From contig JADGAY010000008.1 of assembly GCA_015231775.1 (NCBI GenBank), forward strand, positions 1 to 42,356: DNA of 42,356 bases. The letters are read 5' to 3'. The position numbers were made by a program, and so were the translations under genes. This document shows positions 6,817 to 16,475 of this stretch, piece after piece; the first letter of the stretch is position 1, and every line of letters starts with the position of its first letter. Below the pieces are notes generated by a model. That model was given only the letters and a program-made list of their open reading frames with translations, had not been told where the DNA came from and did no database searches. The stretch is from Magnetococcales bacterium (lineage in GTDB: Bacteria; Pseudomonadota; Magnetococcia; Magnetococcales; Magnetaquicoccaceae).

Positions 6817-9294
6817 ATGCATATTCCTTCCACGCTCCAGCCCTCCATGCGCACGATCGATCGCCTGGCGCTGGCCGCGCTGTTGGGATGGAGCTGCATG
6901 ATCGCCATCGTGTTCGCCCTGACGCTCTCCCAGGAACAGAATCACCTCCTCGACCAGGCCCGCCTGGAAGGGATCACCCATCTGAACAAGGATCTGTCGT
7001 TTCGCCAATGGGCCACCTCCCATGGCGGGGTCTACGTCCAACCCAGCGAAGCCACCCCCCCCAATCCCTACCTGCAAGTCCCGAATCGGGATCTCAAAAC
7101 CGTGGAGGGGATGAATCTCACCCTGATGAACCCGGCCTACATGCTGCGGGAGGTGATGGAACGCTACGCCGAGACCTACGGCGTGCGCGGTCACATCACC
7201 AGTCTGAAACTCCTCAACCCCGACAACGCCCCGGACCCCTGGGAAAAAGAGACCCTGCAAGCCTTCGAGCGTGGGACGTACCGGGAACGGACGGAACAGG
7301 CGGAAATCGACGGCAAACCCTATCTGCGCATCATGCGCGCCATGGTGATGGAACCGGGGTGCTTCAAGTGTCACGAGGCGAGCGGGGTTCCGGTCGGCGG
7401 CATTCGCGGCGGCATCAGCACCGCCGTGCCTCTGACCCCTCATCTGGAGGGGTTGGGGCGGTTTCAGACCACGCTCCTGATCGGTCTCGTGCTGGTTTGG
7501 ATGGCCGGCGCGCTGGCGTTGTGGTTCGCGCGGGGCCAGTCGCGCCGCTTTCTCATCGCCCAGGCCGAAGCCAACGCCGCCGTGGCGGAACGCGAGGCCC
7601 GCTTTCGTGGTCTGTTCCTCGACTCCCCCGCCGCCTTGTGGGAGGTGGATCTCTCGGCGCTCAAACAGCATCTGGATGCGCGCCACCCCGGCCTCGGACA
7701 CGTCACGACCACCATCGCCGCCGAATGCGCCCAACACGCACGCATCATCCGCGTCAACCAGGCCACCCTCGATCTGCTGCGCGTCCCTTCCATGGAGGCG
7801 ATGCTGGCAACCCCACTCCAACAGTTCTTCGATGCCCATGGCCTGGAGACCTTCAGCCAGGCTCTCGGCGCCTTCTTGAACGGTGCCACGCGCTTTGCCA
7901 CCGAAACCACCCAGGTCACCTTTCAGGGACAGGTGATCTGGATTTCGCTCTCCATCTCCCTCTCCCCGAACAGCGAGGAGAGCTGGCAGAGTTTCTACGT
8001 CTCGATGATCGACATCACCCAACGCCATCAGGTGGAACACCTGCTGCGCGACGAACTCGAACGCAACCGTCATCTCACCTGGGCCCTCGATCAGGATCTG
8101 GCCCGGCGCAAACGTGACGAGGAGCTGATGCGTCAGGCCAAGGAGGTCGCGGAGAACGCCAATCGCGCCAAGAGTGAATTCCTGGCCATGATGAGCCACG
8201 AAATCCGCACCCCCATGAACGTGGTGATCGGCATGGGTGACCTGTTGCTCGAATCCGGGGTGCGGGAGGAGCAACGGGAGTTCGTGACCCGACTCCAGGA
8301 GGCGGGCACCAATCTGCTGGAGTTGATCAATCAGATCCTGGATCTCACCAAGATCGAGTCCGGTCATCTGACCTTGATCGAGGAACCGGTGGTCTTCGGC
8401 GCCATGGTGTGCGAGGTGGCGGGGATGCTCAAGGTGGTCGCCGAGGGCAAGGGGTTGGAGATGCACTGCGCGGTCTCCCCGGAGCTGCCACCCGTCATGC
8501 TGTTCGATCCGCCGCGCCTGCGGCAGATCCTGTTCAACCTGCTGGGCAATGCCATCAAATTCACCGATGCGGGACGGGTGACCCTGAACTGCGAGGTCGA
8601 TCCCGACCGGCCCGGATGGATGCGCATGATCGTCCAGGATACCGGCATCGGCATCAGTCCGGACAAGCGGCAGCTCATCTTCGACCCCTTCACCCAGGTG
8701 GACAACAGCATGACCCGCCGGCATGGCGGCAGCGGCCTCGGGCTGACGATCGCCCGTCGTCTGGTCTCCTTGATGAACGGCGAAATCACCCTGGAGAGTC
8801 AACCGGGCCATGGCAGTTCGTTCCGGATCTCCCTGCCCGCGCGCCCGGCGACCGATCACCCCCACGCGCGTCTCGAACCCAACGGCGCCCTCTCCAGCAC
8901 CAACGCCCACTGTCCGGCGCTGCGCATTCTGCTGGTCGAGGACTCCGAAGACAATCAACTCCTGATCACCGCCTTCCTGAGAAAGAGCCCGCACCACCTG
9001 ACCATCGCCGTCAACGGCGAGGAGGCGGTGGCGATGGTTCAGGCCGATATGTTCGATCTGGTGTTCATGGATGTGCAGATGCCGGTGATGGACGGCTACA
9101 CCGCCACCCGCCGGATTCGCGCCTGGGAAGAGGAGCAAGGACGGTCACGCCTGCCGATCATCACCCTGACCGCCCATGCCCTGGAGGGCGAGGCGGAACG
9201 CAGCCGCCAGGCCGGGTGCGATCTCTATCTCTCCAAGCCGATCAAGAAACAGCGATTATTGGATGTGATCGCCCAGTTCGGGCTCAGGAATTGA
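6817..9294 (+). CDS. Hybrid histidine kinase with heme-binding DUF3365 sensor
   Basis: The 825-residue membrane sensor has TM1 at about 23-41 and TM2 at about 217-239. The periplasmic domain between them resembles DUF3365/Tll0287 and carries one c-type heme motif, C182-F-K-C185-H186. A PAS-like region (about 260-410), HisKA with H461 ([11 protein letters not shown]), HATPase_c (DTGIGI, GGSGLGL) and a C-terminal receiver with phosphoacceptor D752 follow. The heme suggests sensing of redox state, oxygen or NO. No separate output regulator is adjacent. The start may instead be the ATG at 6847. It ends 21 bp from the stop of a convergent, related hybrid kinase. Confidence 0.9.
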   Translation: MHIPSTLQPSMRTIDRLALAALLGWSCMIAIVFALTLSQEQNHLLDQARLEGITHLNKDLSFRQWATSHGGVYVQPSEATPPNPYLQVPNRDLKTVEGMNLTLMNPAYMLREVMERYAETYGVRGHITSLKLLNPDNAPDPWEKETLQAFERGTYRERTEQAEIDGKPYLRIMRAMVMEPGCFKCHEASGVPVGGIRGGISTAVPLTPHLEGLGRFQTTLLIGLVLVWMAGALALWFARGQSRRFLIAQAEANAAVAEREARFRGLFLDSPAALWEVDLSALKQHLDARHPGLGHVTTTIAAECAQHARIIRVNQATLDLLRVPSMEAMLATPLQQFFDAHGLETFSQALGAFLNGATRFATETTQVTFQGQVIWISLSISLSPNSEESWQSFYVSMIDITQRHQVEHLLRDELERNRHLTWALDQDLARRKRDEELMRQAKEVAENANRAKSEFLAMMSHEIRTPMNVVIGMGDLLLESGVREEQREFVTRLQEAGTNLLELINQILDLTKIESGHLTLIEEPVVFGAMVCEVAGMLKVVAEGKGLEMHCAVSPELPPVMLFDPPRLRQILFNLLGNAIKFTDAGRVTLNCEVDPDRPGWMRMIVQDTGIGISPDKRQLIFDPFTQVDNSMTRRHGGSGLGLTIARRLVSLMNGEITLESQPGHGSSFRISLPARPATDHPHARLEPNGALSSTNAHCPALRILLVEDSEDNQLLITAFLRKSPHHLTIAVNGEEAVAMVQADMFDLVFMDVQMPVMDGYTATRRIRAWEEEQGRSRLPIITLTAHALEGEAERSRQAGCDLYLSKPIKKQRLLDVIAQFGLRN

Positions 9295-9315
9295 ATGGGC
9301 CCGAATGGTCTGCAT

Positions 9316-11061
9316 TCAACCGTTTGACGTCTCCACGACAACGGTTTGATGGGTCAACGCGTGGAGCGCCTCCAGCAACTTCTTTTTGTTGACCGGCTTG
9401 GTGAGATAACGATCACACCCGGCCTCCCGACTGCGTTCCAACTCTCCCTCCAGGGCATGGGCCGAAAGGGCGATGATCGGCACGGGAGAGCGCCCCAACG
9501 ACCGCTCCCACGCCCGAATCCGCCGCGTGGCGGTGTAACCGTCCATGCGCGGCATCTGCACATCCATGACCACCACGTCGAACGACGCCTGTTGAACCTG
9601 CTCCACGGCCATCAGCCCATCCGGAACCATGATCACGTGGCAGGAGGTTTTCCTGAGATAACCCGCGAACAGAATGCGGTTCTCCTCCACATCCTCGGCC
9701 AACAGGATGCGCAGACCGCGGGTCTGCGTCTCCAGCGCCTCGTCCAGGACCACATCCCGAAACGCCGGGAGTTCAGCGCTCCGCAACGGGAGCGTGAAAA
9801 AGAAGGTGCTTCCCTGCCCCACCCGGCTCTCCACCCACAGCCGCCCCCCCATCCGCTCCACCAGATTCCGGGAGATGCTCAACCCCAAACCCGTGCCCCC
9901 ATACCGTCTCGTGATCCCCGCATCGGCCTGGGTGAATGGATCGAAAATCGTCCGCATCTGCTCCTCGGCAATGCCAACCCCGGTATCGGCCACCTGAAAC
10001 AGCAGCATCTCCGGCTCGCGCGGATCACGACCCAAACGCACTTCCACCCTGCCCTGTTCGGTGAATTTGATCGCATTGCCCAGCAGGTTGATGAGCACCT
10101 GTCGCACCCGGCTGTCGTCACCCATGATCGCCGCTGGGATTTCCGCGACCACCGCGACCTCCATGACCAACCCTTTCTGCTCGGCGACCACCTGCATCAG
10201 ATGGGTCGTCTCCTCCACCACCTGACGGGGCGAGAAAGGCCGCTCATCCAATTCGATGCGGCCTGCCTCGATGCGCGAGAAATCGAGAATGTCGTTGATC
10301 ACGCCCAACAGAGCCTGTCCCGAATGAAACATGGTCTGGGTGAAACAGCGTTGTTCGGCGTCGAGGTCGGTCTCCAGCAACAACTCCGACATGCCCAGCA
10401 CCACATTCATGGGGGTACGGATCTCATGGCTCATGGCGGCCAGGAAATCCCCCTTGGCGCGCGCCGCCTTTTCCGCCTGCTCCTTGGCGTGACACATGGC
10501 CTCTTCCGCGTGTTTGCGCTCGGTCAGATCCAAGACGGCCATGAGCCACATCAACGGTTGCTCGTCACCACTCCCGGGAAACACCGAACTGGACAAACGG
10601 GCATGCACCGGGGTTCCCGACCGGATGTTCAGAGTGACCTCACATACCTGCAATGCCGATGCATCCAGAAGCCGCCGCCGATGCTGATAGAACCGATCCT
10701 GATCATCCCGAACCACGAACTCATGGAAGGTGCGTCCGGTCACCAGAGCCTCCTCCTCCCCCAGCAGAGCCAACCCGGCCTGATTGACCTCCCGGATCAC
10801 CCCTTTCCGGTCCAGAATGAAATAACCGATGGGTGCGCAGGAAAACAGCGCGGTATACCGGGCATGGGAACGCTCCTGTTCCAACCGGGCACATCGCAGC
10901 TCCTCGTTCTGCATTTCCAGTTCGATCTGATGGACTTGCAGTTCGTGCAGCAGGTGCTGCTGCTGTTCCATGGAGAGCGTGTCCGTGGAGCGTGGATCCA
11001 GTCTCCAGAGTGCCAAGGCGCGCTCACGCAAGGATCCATGGAATGTCGCGTTCCGTGTCAT
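9316..11061 (-). CDS. PAS hybrid histidine kinase
   Basis: The 581-residue soluble kinase has an N-terminal helical segment ([18 protein letters not shown], about 39-56) of the kind often found next to CheB/CheR-type sensors. It is followed by a PAS domain (about 65-185), HisKA with H212, HATPase_c (DTGVGI, GGTGLGL) and a receiver with phosphoacceptor D500. No membrane segment is present. AAGGAAT supports the start. It lies 20 bp downstream of the CheB-CheR-PAS gene and is surely in its operon, so it probably supplies the kinase output for that protein. Its kinase and receiver part resembles the convergent heme-sensing kinase, including the C-terminal AHALEGE.ERSR.AGCD segment. Confidence 0.92.
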   Translation of the reverse strand: MTRNATFHGSLRERALALWRLDPRSTDTLSMEQQQHLLHELQVHQIELEMQNEELRCARLEQERSHARYTALFSCAPIGYFILDRKGVIREVNQAGLALLGEEEALVTGRTFHEFVVRDDQDRFYQHRRRLLDASALQVCEVTLNIRSGTPVHARLSSSVFPGSGDEQPLMWLMAVLDLTERKHAEEAMCHAKEQAEKAARAKGDFLAAMSHEIRTPMNVVLGMSELLLETDLDAEQRCFTQTMFHSGQALLGVINDILDFSRIEAGRIELDERPFSPRQVVEETTHLMQVVAEQKGLVMEVAVVAEIPAAIMGDDSRVRQVLINLLGNAIKFTEQGRVEVRLGRDPREPEMLLFQVADTGVGIAEEQMRTIFDPFTQADAGITRRYGGTGLGLSISRNLVERMGGRLWVESRVGQGSTFFFTLPLRSAELPAFRDVVLDEALETQTRGLRILLAEDVEENRILFAGYLRKTSCHVIMVPDGLMAVEQVQQASFDVVVMDVQMPRMDGYTATRRIRAWERSLGRSPVPIIALSAHALEGELERSREAGCDRYLTKPVNKKKLLEALHALTHQTVVVETSNG

Positions 11062-11081
11062 GATCGTTATTCCTTTGTGAT

Positions 11082-14000
11082 TCAGGATATGACCAACACC
11101 TTGTTCTTGATCAGTTCACTGATATCAATGAGCGCAATGGTGACACCGATCCGATTGCCCGAGAGATCCAACAACGGTTCAGCCGACACGGTGCACGTCA
11201 TCAACCCCTCGCCCATGGGGAAGTCGATCCGCTCCTGATCCCCCTGGCCCTCTTCCAGCACTTTGTGTTTCAACGCGAGCAACTGACGCATGCCCGGATT
11301 GTCGGCGATTTCGTCGTCGCGCTTGCCCATGCACGCCTCGGTCTTGAAGAAAATGTGCGGATTGTAAACCCAGGTATAGCGCAACTGCTCATCCACGTTG
11401 GCGACCATGATACCCAAGGGGGAACTCTTCAGGGCCACCTTGAAGCGCTCTTCACTCAGCAGCAGACTCTTCTGCATGATCTTGATCTGGGTGATATCGA
11501 TAAAGGCGATGACAACCCCCTCGATCATGTTATCCACCGTGCGGTAGGGGCGCACCCGAATGGAGAGCCATTGCCCTTCGCTGGTTTGGCTCTCGAATTC
11601 CACGGGAATCAGGGTATCGAGAACCTGTTGCGCGCTGGCGGAGAGATCGCAGCCTTTCAGGTTGCTCACCAGATGTTTGATCGGACGGCCAACATCACCC
11701 GGAATCAGGTGAATGAACCGGGTGGCGGATGGGGTGAAACGGACGACCTTGAACGCATCATCCAGAAAGATCGTGCCGATTTCGGTGCTGGCCATCAAAT
11801 TGACCATATCGTTGTTGGCCTTGGCCAAGGTATTGAGCTTCTCCTCATATTCGGAATTCACCGTGATCAGCTCTTCATTGACCGATTGGGACTCCTCCTT
11901 GGCGGTTTCCAGCTCTTCGTTGGCGCTTTGCAGCTCCTCGTTGGCCGCCTGAAGCTCTTCGTTCATGGACTTAAGCTCTTCGTTGGTGACCTCCAGCTCT
12001 TCGATGGTGGTCTGAAGATACTCCCGGGTGGATTTGAGTTCCCGCTCCAACTCCAGCAACCGGGATCCCTTCTTCTTTTTGGAGATCACCCCGGATGGCC
12101 GGTTTTCCAGGACGTGGGAGAGCGGACCCGCCTCCTCGAAGATCACCCATGACCACCCTTTCATGGTGTCGGGTGAGAGGATGGGCTCCACGATCAGGTT
12201 GACCACATGGCCGGCTCCGTTGGACTTGATGCGGATCGCCTCCTGGGAGACCCGTTTCTGGGTGGTCTTGACCTTGCGCAGGGCCGAGGCCAGTTCGATG
12301 GTCAACCCATCCCGCGCCAGCCGCATGATATTCCAGTTGGCCTCCCCCGAAACCGCCTCCAGATAGCGTCCGGTCTTCCCGTGGATATACATGACCTCGT
12401 ATTGATCGTTGACCATCAGACAGGTAGGCGCGTGGTGGGCCAACAGATGCTGCTCGGTCAACTCCTTCAATCCAAGCATCTGTTTGGCGGCACGGTTGGC
12501 GCTTTTCTTGTCGATGACGGGTTTGCGCGGATTGGCGCCGCTGGGGACAAACAAAGTCTTGACCATCGAATTCACCTGAGGTTTGTGCTGAAAGATCTTC
12601 CATTTCCGATCCAGGATCCCATGAACGGCCACGGCTTCGCTGGTGGTCTCCGAGGTTCCCAACATCAAGAACCCGTTGGGATTGAGGGCATAGTGGAAAA
12701 TGGCATGGACTTTTTCCTGCAAAATCGGCCCCATGTAGATCAACAGGTTCCGACAACTGATCAGATCCAGGTTGGAAAAGGGGGGATCCTTGATCACATT
12801 CTGCACGGCGATGATCAACATATCCCGAATGCTCTTCTTGACCCGGTAGTGGTTCCCTTCCTGGATAAAAAAACGCCGCAACCGGGCCGTGGACAGATCG
12901 TTGGCAATGGTATCCGGGTAACGTCCGGAACGGGCGGTTTCGATGGCCCGTTCATCGATGTCCGTGGCAAAGATCTGCACCGGATAGGTTTGTCCCAACC
13001 TGTCCATCTGTTCGTGGAGAAGCATGGCGATGGAGTAGGCCTCCTCGCCACTGGCGCATCCCGGCACCCAGATGCGGATGGGTTGGCTTTCGAGGCGGCG
13101 CTCGAACAGTTTTGGAATCACCTTTTCCGCCAGAACCCCAAACGCATCCGGATCACGAAAAAAATTGGAAACCCCGATCAACAAATCCTGGAAAAGCCGC
13201 TTCACTTCGCCTGGATTGGCCTTGAGATAGGCGACATAGAGGCCGATCTCCACGATCTGCTGGATCGACATGCGCCGTTCCACCCGTCGCAGGATGGTGT
13301 TCTCTTTGTACAGGGAGAAATCGTGTCCGCTCTGTGTCTGGAGCAGCATGAAAATGGTTTTCAGGAGTTCCGGATCGGCTTCAACCCGCCAACGGGGGGA
13401 CTCGCGGGAGGTTGGCAAGACGTGACCATGACGCGCCTTGCAGGCAAAAAAATTCTTGAGTGCCAACGGCATTTGATCCGGGGGCAGGATCAAGTCGGAC
13501 AGGCCGGTCTGGATGGCGCTGCGCGGCATGCCGTCGTATTTGGCGCTATCTGGATCCTGCACCACCACCAGTCCGCCGGCCTCCTTGATCGCCTTGAGTC
13601 CCAGGGTGCCATCCGTGCCGGTGCCCGAGAGGATCACGCAGACCGCATGATGCTGCTGGTCTTGGGCCAGGGAGCGAAAAAAATGGTCGATGGAGCCGCT
13701 TCTGGCCTTGATGCCAGGCAGATCGACCAGGTGCAAAACGCCATCACGCAGTTCCAGATTGTGGTTGGGAGGGATGACATGGACGGTGTTGATGGCGATG
13801 CGGAGGTTCTCGTGCACCGGCAAGACGGGCATGGTGGTGTAATTCTGAATCAACGAGGGCAGGATGCTCGGGTGACGGGCATCCATATGCTGCACCAGGA
13901 CAAAAGCCATGCCCATGTCCGGGGACAGATTGGTGAAAAAGGCATGGAACGCCTCAAGCCCACCCGCCGAAGCCCCGATGCCGATGACGGGAAAACGCGT

Positions 14001-14162
14001 CTCGTCCACATCCGGGCTTGTCTCCTCCCGATGCGGCGACGCATGCCCGTCAGGGTCGGGAAGTTCCGTGGCCTCATCAAGGCTGGCGGCCATGCCAGGG
14101 GTCGCGAACGTTGGCGCCACGGAACTCGGAGAGAGTTGAATGCGTTGTGATTTCCTGGCCAT
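11082..14162 (-). CDS. CheB-CheR-PAS fusion signalling protein
   Basis: The 1026-residue cytoplasmic protein begins with a CheB methylesterase domain (about 55-245) with intact triad S65 ([10 protein letters not shown]), H92 and D184, but no receiver domain before it. A CheR methyltransferase domain (about 285-500) has the SAM motif [13 protein letters not shown] heptad-rich linker (about 697-777) contains repeated NEEL/ANEELQ units and is a clear coiled coil. One or two PAS domains (about 780-880 and 905-1015) end the protein. Homologues of this class often continue into a histidine kinase; here the kinase is the next gene. The fusion may modify chemoreceptors or an alternative partner. GAGG precedes the start. 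Confidence 0.92.
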   Translation of the reverse strand: MARKSQRIQLSPSSVAPTFATPGMAASLDEATELPDPDGHASPHREETSPDVDETRFPVIGIGASAGGLEAFHAFFTNLSPDMGMAFVLVQHMDARHPSILPSLIQNYTTMPVLPVHENLRIAINTVHVIPPNHNLELRDGVLHLVDLPGIKARSGSIDHFFRSLAQDQQHHAVCVILSGTGTDGTLGLKAIKEAGGLVVVQDPDSAKYDGMPRSAIQTGLSDLILPPDQMPLALKNFFACKARHGHVLPTSRESPRWRVEADPELLKTIFMLLQTQSGHDFSLYKENTILRRVERRMSIQQIVEIGLYVAYLKANPGEVKRLFQDLLIGVSNFFRDPDAFGVLAEKVIPKLFERRLESQPIRIWVPGCASGEEAYSIAMLLHEQMDRLGQTYPVQIFATDIDERAIETARSGRYPDTIANDLSTARLRRFFIQEGNHYRVKKSIRDMLIIAVQNVIKDPPFSNLDLISCRNLLIYMGPILQEKVHAIFHYALNPNGFLMLGTSETTSEAVAVHGILDRKWKIFQHKPQVNSMVKTLFVPSGANPRKPVIDKKSANRAAKQMLGLKELTEQHLLAHHAPTCLMVNDQYEVMYIHGKTGRYLEAVSGEANWNIMRLARDGLTIELASALRKVKTTQKRVSQEAIRIKSNGAGHVVNLIVEPILSPDTMKGWSWVIFEEAGPLSHVLENRPSGVISKKKKGSRLLELERELKSTREYLQTTIEELEVTNEELKSMNEELQAANEELQSANEELETAKEESQSVNEELITVNSEYEEKLNTLAKANNDMVNLMASTEIGTIFLDDAFKVVRFTPSATRFIHLIPGDVGRPIKHLVSNLKGCDLSASAQQVLDTLIPVEFESQTSEGQWLSIRVRPYRTVDNMIEGVVIAFIDITQIKIMQKSLLLSEERFKVALKSSPLGIMVANVDEQLRYTWVYNPHIFFKTEACMGKRDDEIADNPGMRQLLALKHKVLEEGQGDQERIDFPMGEGLMTCTVSAEPLLDLSGNRIGVTIALIDISELIKNKVLVIS

Positions 14163-14845
14163 GGCAAACCTCGTTCAGACAAGCCGTAAACGACCGTCTC
14201 AGCACCTTCTATCCGGGCCGACGACAAAAAGGATTGCAACAAGGTGTTATTGTCACGCTATGCGTGACAAACTGGGATGACATTTACAAAATTAAGTTGT
14301 ACTAATCGACAAACATAAAACCTTATACTTATTATAACCTTCAAAAGCAACACTTTACGCCACCAAAGAACGCCATGGTTTACCCGTTACAAACAAAACA
14401 GAGGGCCGTCCAACTTGGCCATGTAGACAGCTATCAATAAAATATTATACAATTTCGATAGTTTCTTGTCACGGGAATAAACTATGAGGTATAAATTATA
14501 GCTATAATATTACACACTACTTTTACGTTCATTTTTCAACCCAGATTGCGAAAAGGCTGATCACTTGATAATACAGCCCGATTATTTAGATAATCATTCA
14601 CAATTATAATGATTTTTATAGTATTAATTACTAATCTCAATTGACCCTGACACGCACAAACCTCTGTTCAGCTTCCCCTTAACGGATGCTTGATAGTGCT
14701 TACCATGAACCTTGGTGTGTGCTATCCTGGACAAGCTTGTATCCTGGGGAACACCCTTTTCACCCCCCACCCGTGAACCTTCCCCGCGGGAGTTCCACGG
14801 CAATCATCGTCCACCCTGGTGTAACCGATCCCCCTGGAGGCCAAC
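14163..14845. other. AT-rich gene-free region
   Basis: About 680 bp lie between the divergent CheB-CheR and PD-(D/E)XK-like genes. The part from about 14240 to 14690 is strikingly AT-rich against GC-rich flanks, with runs such as TATAAATTATAGCTATAATA. No open frame there looks coding and I see no tRNA. It holds a perfect palindrome at 14250-14270 (listed separately). It may combine two promoters with a transferred or insertion-scar segment; which cannot be decided from the sequence. Confidence 0.6.
14250..14270. promoter_or_regulatory. Palindrome TTGTCACGC-TAT-GCGTGACAA, putative operator
   Basis: A perfect inverted repeat with 9-bp arms and a 3-bp centre lies 88 bp upstream of the CheB-CheR start. 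Its size (21 bp) fits a dimeric regulator site better than a terminator, and no T-run follows. The regulator is unknown; it does not match the FNR (TTGAT-N4-ATCAA) or CRP consensus well. Confidence 0.5.
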
Positions 14846-15439
14846 ATGTCCGAAACCGTGACGCTGAGCGATGTCTGGAAAGCTTTTCAAGAGACCGATC
14901 GACGCCTCCGGGAGATGCGCGAGGAGACGGACCGGACATTGCGGGCCATGTTCGCCGAGACCGATCGCCAATTCAAAGAGACCGATCGCCAGATGCGGGA
15001 GACCGATCGCAAACTGGATCGGCTGGGCGGACGTTTGGGAGAGTTCGTGGAGGGGCTGGTCGCCCCGGCTTGCGAAACCCTGTTCGCGCAACGCGGCATC
15101 CCGGTCCACAAGGTGAGTCGGCGCGTCGTGGCCAAGCTGACCAACGGACGGATGATGGAGATCGACCTGTTCGTGGTCAACACCGACGCCGTGGTCCTGG
15201 TGGAGGTCAAAAGCAAGCTCACCGTTGACGATGTACGCGAGCATGTGACCCGCCTGGAAGCGTTCAAGGAGTTCTTCCAGGAGTATGCCGACAAACGGAC
15301 GATTGGCGCGGTCGCGGCCATGGTGATCGAGGAGAACGTCAGCCGATTCGCCATCAACCAGGGGCTGTTCGTCATCGAACAGTCCGGCGACACCCTGCGT
15401 TTGGCCAACGGGGATGATTTTAAGCCGAAGAGCTGGTAA
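14846..15439 (+). CDS. DUF3782-like coiled-coil protein with PD-(D/E)XK fold
   Basis: The 197-residue protein has an N-terminal helical region (about 8-60) built of repeated ETDRxxRE-type units: QETDRR, EETDRT, AETDRQ, KETDRQ and RETDRK. The underlying DNA repeats GAGACCGATCG. The C-terminal domain contains a nuclease-like signature, D107 (MEIDLFVV), E120 and K122 (VLVEVKSK), fitting a PD-(D/E)XK fold. Proteins of this type are common, often multicopy, in cyanobacteria and some Pseudomonadota, but their role is not established. GGAGG five bases before the ATG supports the start. It stands alone between an AT-rich region and a convergent HD hydrolase gene. Confidence 0.75.
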   Translation: MSETVTLSDVWKAFQETDRRLREMREETDRTLRAMFAETDRQFKETDRQMRETDRKLDRLGGRLGEFVEGLVAPACETLFAQRGIPVHKVSRRVVAKLTNGRMMEIDLFVVNTDAVVLVEVKSKLTVDDVREHVTRLEAFKEFFQEYADKRTIGAVAAMVIEENVSRFAINQGLFVIEQSGDTLRLANGDDFKPKSW

Positions 15440-15574
15440 CCCCCAACCCGCGACCGGTGGGGAATTCCATGGCCGGGTTCGGCTGCCGGGCAGATACCCA
15501 ACAGCCACTCAAGCATGGGTAAGATCCGCGCACCCAAACCCTCAGAGGCTGTTTGGCATTTGCCAATCCACCTC
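15440..15574. other. Convergent intergenic spacer
   Basis: The spacer lies between the stops of the PD-(D/E)XK-like and HD hydrolase genes. It contains short inverted stretches (CCCCA/TGGGG, AGAGG/CCTCT) but no strong terminator hairpin. I see no gene here. Confidence 0.4.
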
Positions 15575-16204
15575 TCACGCCAGAGGGAACAACTCCCGAT
15601 AGCGCTCCAGAAACCGGGCCTTGGCCTCTTCCGGCGACCATCCGGCCAGCGCCACATCGGGGAACGGCGCGGGCAGACCGTGCCAGGGGGACGGCTCCGG
15701 GGCCATGAAGGTGGCCTTCTCGTTGGCCAGCAACCGCCAGTCCGCCTCCTTCACCCGTGCCGACGGCAACCCGGTCAAACCGAAACGGACGGCGATCACC
15801 CCGAGCAGACGCTCCTCCCAGGGATCGAAATCCGGCAACACCCGCTTGAGCGGCTTGGGAAGGTCCGAAAGATAGGCCTCGGCGGCATCGTGCAGCAATC
15901 CCCACCGGGCATCCGGCTCTTCCACCAGTCGGGAGACCCATACCGAATGCTCGGCCACCGAATAGAACCGCCGACAGTGGCCGTTGAACCGACACAGCAT
16001 CCCCAGAGAATGGGCGATATCCTCGATCTCGACCTCTTCGGGGCGACCATCCAATGGCCAGAACTGCCGCCCGGTATAGGTCTGGATCCACGCCCCGCCG
16101 CGTGCCGCCGCATCGTTTTGTTCCACCGTCTGGACCGCGGGACTCCCGAAGAGCGGTTCACGGTCGAGGGGTGCGGGGAGGCTCCCCCCATCAGCCACGT
16201 TCAT
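15575..16204 (-). CDS. HD-domain phosphohydrolase
   Basis: The 209-residue soluble protein contains the metal-binding HD signature: H86 in FYSVAEHSVWVSRL and H105-D106 in LLHDAAEAYLSDLPKPLK. A conserved lead-in (TYTGRQFWPLDGRPEEVEIEDIAHSL, about 42-67) is shared with YfbR-like and phage-type HD hydrolases that act on nucleotides. It is most likely a nucleotide or deoxynucleotide phosphohydrolase, though the substrate cannot be told from sequence. Its start overlaps by 14 nt the end of the small gene upstream, suggesting translational coupling. Confidence 0.82.
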   Translation of the reverse strand: MNVADGGSLPAPLDREPLFGSPAVQTVEQNDAAARGGAWIQTYTGRQFWPLDGRPEEVEIEDIAHSLGMLCRFNGHCRRFYSVAEHSVWVSRLVEEPDARWGLLHDAAEAYLSDLPKPLKRVLPDFDPWEERLLGVIAVRFGLTGLPSARVKEADWRLLANEKATFMAPEPSPWHGLPAPFPDVALAGWSPEEAKARFLERYRELFPLA

Positions 16205-16400
16205 GCTCCCGATCGAACATCAAATTCGGGTTGGCCGGGTCCAGGATCTCCTCGTCCACCGGACGACCCGCCAGCATGCGCGTCAAGGAGACGGTCACAG
16301 GTCGCCTCAAGCCGCTGGGAAGCGCCTCCCCCGACTCCTTTCCCAGCCGATCCTCCCTGTTTTCCATCTCCGGATTGGCGTTTCTCTTGGTTTGCGTCAT
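16191..16400 (-). CDS. Small hypothetical protein coupled to HD hydrolase
   Basis: A 69-residue frame, MTQTKRNANPEME to DREHERG, is hydrophilic and charged. It contains a segment SLTRMLAGRPVDEEILDPA with no motif I recognise. GGGGGTG lies just upstream of the ATG; an in-frame ATG at 16412 is an alternative. Its last 14 nt overlap the start of the HD hydrolase gene. It is short, but its composition and placement look like a genuine first gene of a two-gene unit. Treat as tentative. Confidence 0.42.
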   Translation of the reverse strand: MTQTKRNANPEMENREDRLGKESGEALPSGLRRPVTVSLTRMLAGRPVDEEILDPANPNLMFDREHERG

Positions 16401-16475
16401 AATCACCCCCATGGTGTGCGCGGTTCGATCCTGCCTCGTCTTCGACAACTCTATCACAACGGTTCCAGGTTCAGC

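Noticed and set aside
6739-9138. Minus-strand open frame of 799 codons opposite the heme-sensing kinase
   Set aside because: It is the antisense of a well-conserved kinase with all catalytic motifs; high GC leaves long stop-free shadows.
14641-14730. Sigma-70 promoter for the PD-(D/E)XK-like gene
   Set aside because: TTGACC and TTGATA hexamers occur, but no -10 hexamer lies 16-18 bp downstream of either.
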